Program-made: the position numbers and the translations under genes
Notes under the pieces: generated by a model
What the model was told of the DNA's origin: nothing
The model's input: only the letters and a program-made list of their open reading frames with translations
Databases searched by the model: none
Part shown: positions 4,827 to 5,002 of the stretch, piece after piece
Position numbering within the stretch: position 1 is the first letter of the stretch
How the letters are laid out: each line of letters begins with the position of its first letter
Source: Minisyncoccota bacterium
Lineage (GTDB): Bacteria; Patescibacteriota; Minisyncoccia; Minisyncoccales; CG1-02-41-26
Direction of reading: 5' to 3'
DNA length: 5,002 bases
Assembly (NCBI GenBank): GCA_028715435.1
Contig: JAQURU010000054.1
Coordinates: 1-5,002 of the forward strand

Positions 4827-5002
4827 ATACCACAAGTAATTGTGGACGCATATGGTCGTCAGCAGGTGCCGTGAGGTGCTCCATTAAATTGGGAAACCTG
4901 CGCAACCCTTACCCTATGTTTTATTTGTCATAGGGGACTGCCGCAGTTAATGTGGAGGAAGATGAGGATGACGCCAAATCAGCATGGCCTTTATGCCTTG
5001 GG

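Larger units (their letters stand above)
4034..4854 (+). mobile_element. Group I intron at 16S position 1060/1061 (helix 34) with LAGLIDADG ORF
   Basis: An 821-nt insertion between gctgcatggtt (ends U1060, 4033) and gtcgtcagc (from G1061, 4855). P1 is exon GGUU plus intron AU, paired with AUGACC (4041-4046), with U-G at the cut site. The intron ends in G (4854), as group I chemistry requires. Core elements are: P3 CCAGC (4116-4120) with GCTGG (4784-4788), P4 ACGGT/ACCGT, P5 CCCATA (4134-4139) with TATGGG (4159-4164), Q aataccgtgggaag (4166-4179), R gtagagactta, and S atgatatagtcc (4815-4826). R and S resemble those of intron 1, so both introns belong to the same broad class, but their ORFs and insertion sites differ. 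Confidence 0.92.

Noticed and set aside
2528..4854. Archaeal-type bulge-helix-bulge introns or group II introns as the explanation of the two large insertions
   Set aside because: Both insertions have P, Q, R and S elements and a P1 with a U-G pair, which fits group I. No domain V-like hairpin or reverse transcriptase is present.

Overview
The window looks like a chromosome fragment from a Candidate Phyla Radiation (Patescibacteria) bacterium. The DNA is AT-rich and the genes are tightly packed. The 16S rRNA gene keeps a bacterial core, but its variable helices are short, it departs from several universal primer sites, and it carries protein-coding insertions of the kind reported for CPR 16S genes. 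I cannot name the phylum (Parcubacteria, Microgenomates or WWE3-like are all possible) from sequence inspection alone.

Positions 1-1450 hold a compact plus-strand gene run. It contains the 3' end of an unidentified gene (1-141), a CYTH-domain protein of the CyaB / class IV adenylate cyclase type (138-686, overlapping the previous stop by ATGA), and exonuclease III (xth, 689-1450). There is no obvious terminator after xth. A separate rRNA promoter (TTGACA / TAAAAT) starts only 5 nt past the xth stop codon. It is followed by a roughly 135-nt leader with a boxB-like hairpin, a boxA antitermination motif and further stems.

From about 1626 to the window end lies a 16S rRNA gene, 3'-truncated by the window at roughly E. 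coli position 1215-1220. It is interrupted three times. (1) In helix 6 (V1) there is a 438-nt intervening sequence (1701-2138) closed by a 20-bp inverted repeat and encoding a four-helix-bundle protein of the 23S-IVS (S23) family. (2) Between E. coli positions 516 and 517, in the 530 loop, there is a ~961-nt group I intron (about 2528-3488) encoding a two-motif LAGLIDADG endonuclease. (3) Between positions 1060 and 1061, in helix 34, there is an 821-nt group I intron (4034-4854) encoding a different LAGLIDADG protein. Mature rRNA segments are about 1626-1700, 2139-2527, 3489-4033 and 4855-5002. Joined in silico they restore conserved 16S sequence, with compensatory changes in helices 18 and 35, so this looks like a working gene rather than a pseudogene.

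The three insertions illustrate two strategies for tolerating DNA inside rRNA. The IVS is probably cut out by RNase III-like cleavage without ligation. The two introns should self-splice: P1, P2, P3, P4, P5, P7 and P8 elements can be drawn by eye, and apparent P7.1/P7.2 helices suggest subgroup IA. In both introns the endonuclease ORF starts in the P6 loop and runs through the R/P7 core strand, so protein coding and ribozyme folding share sequence. Each endonuclease ORF also has an extended -10-like motif just upstream of its likely ATG.
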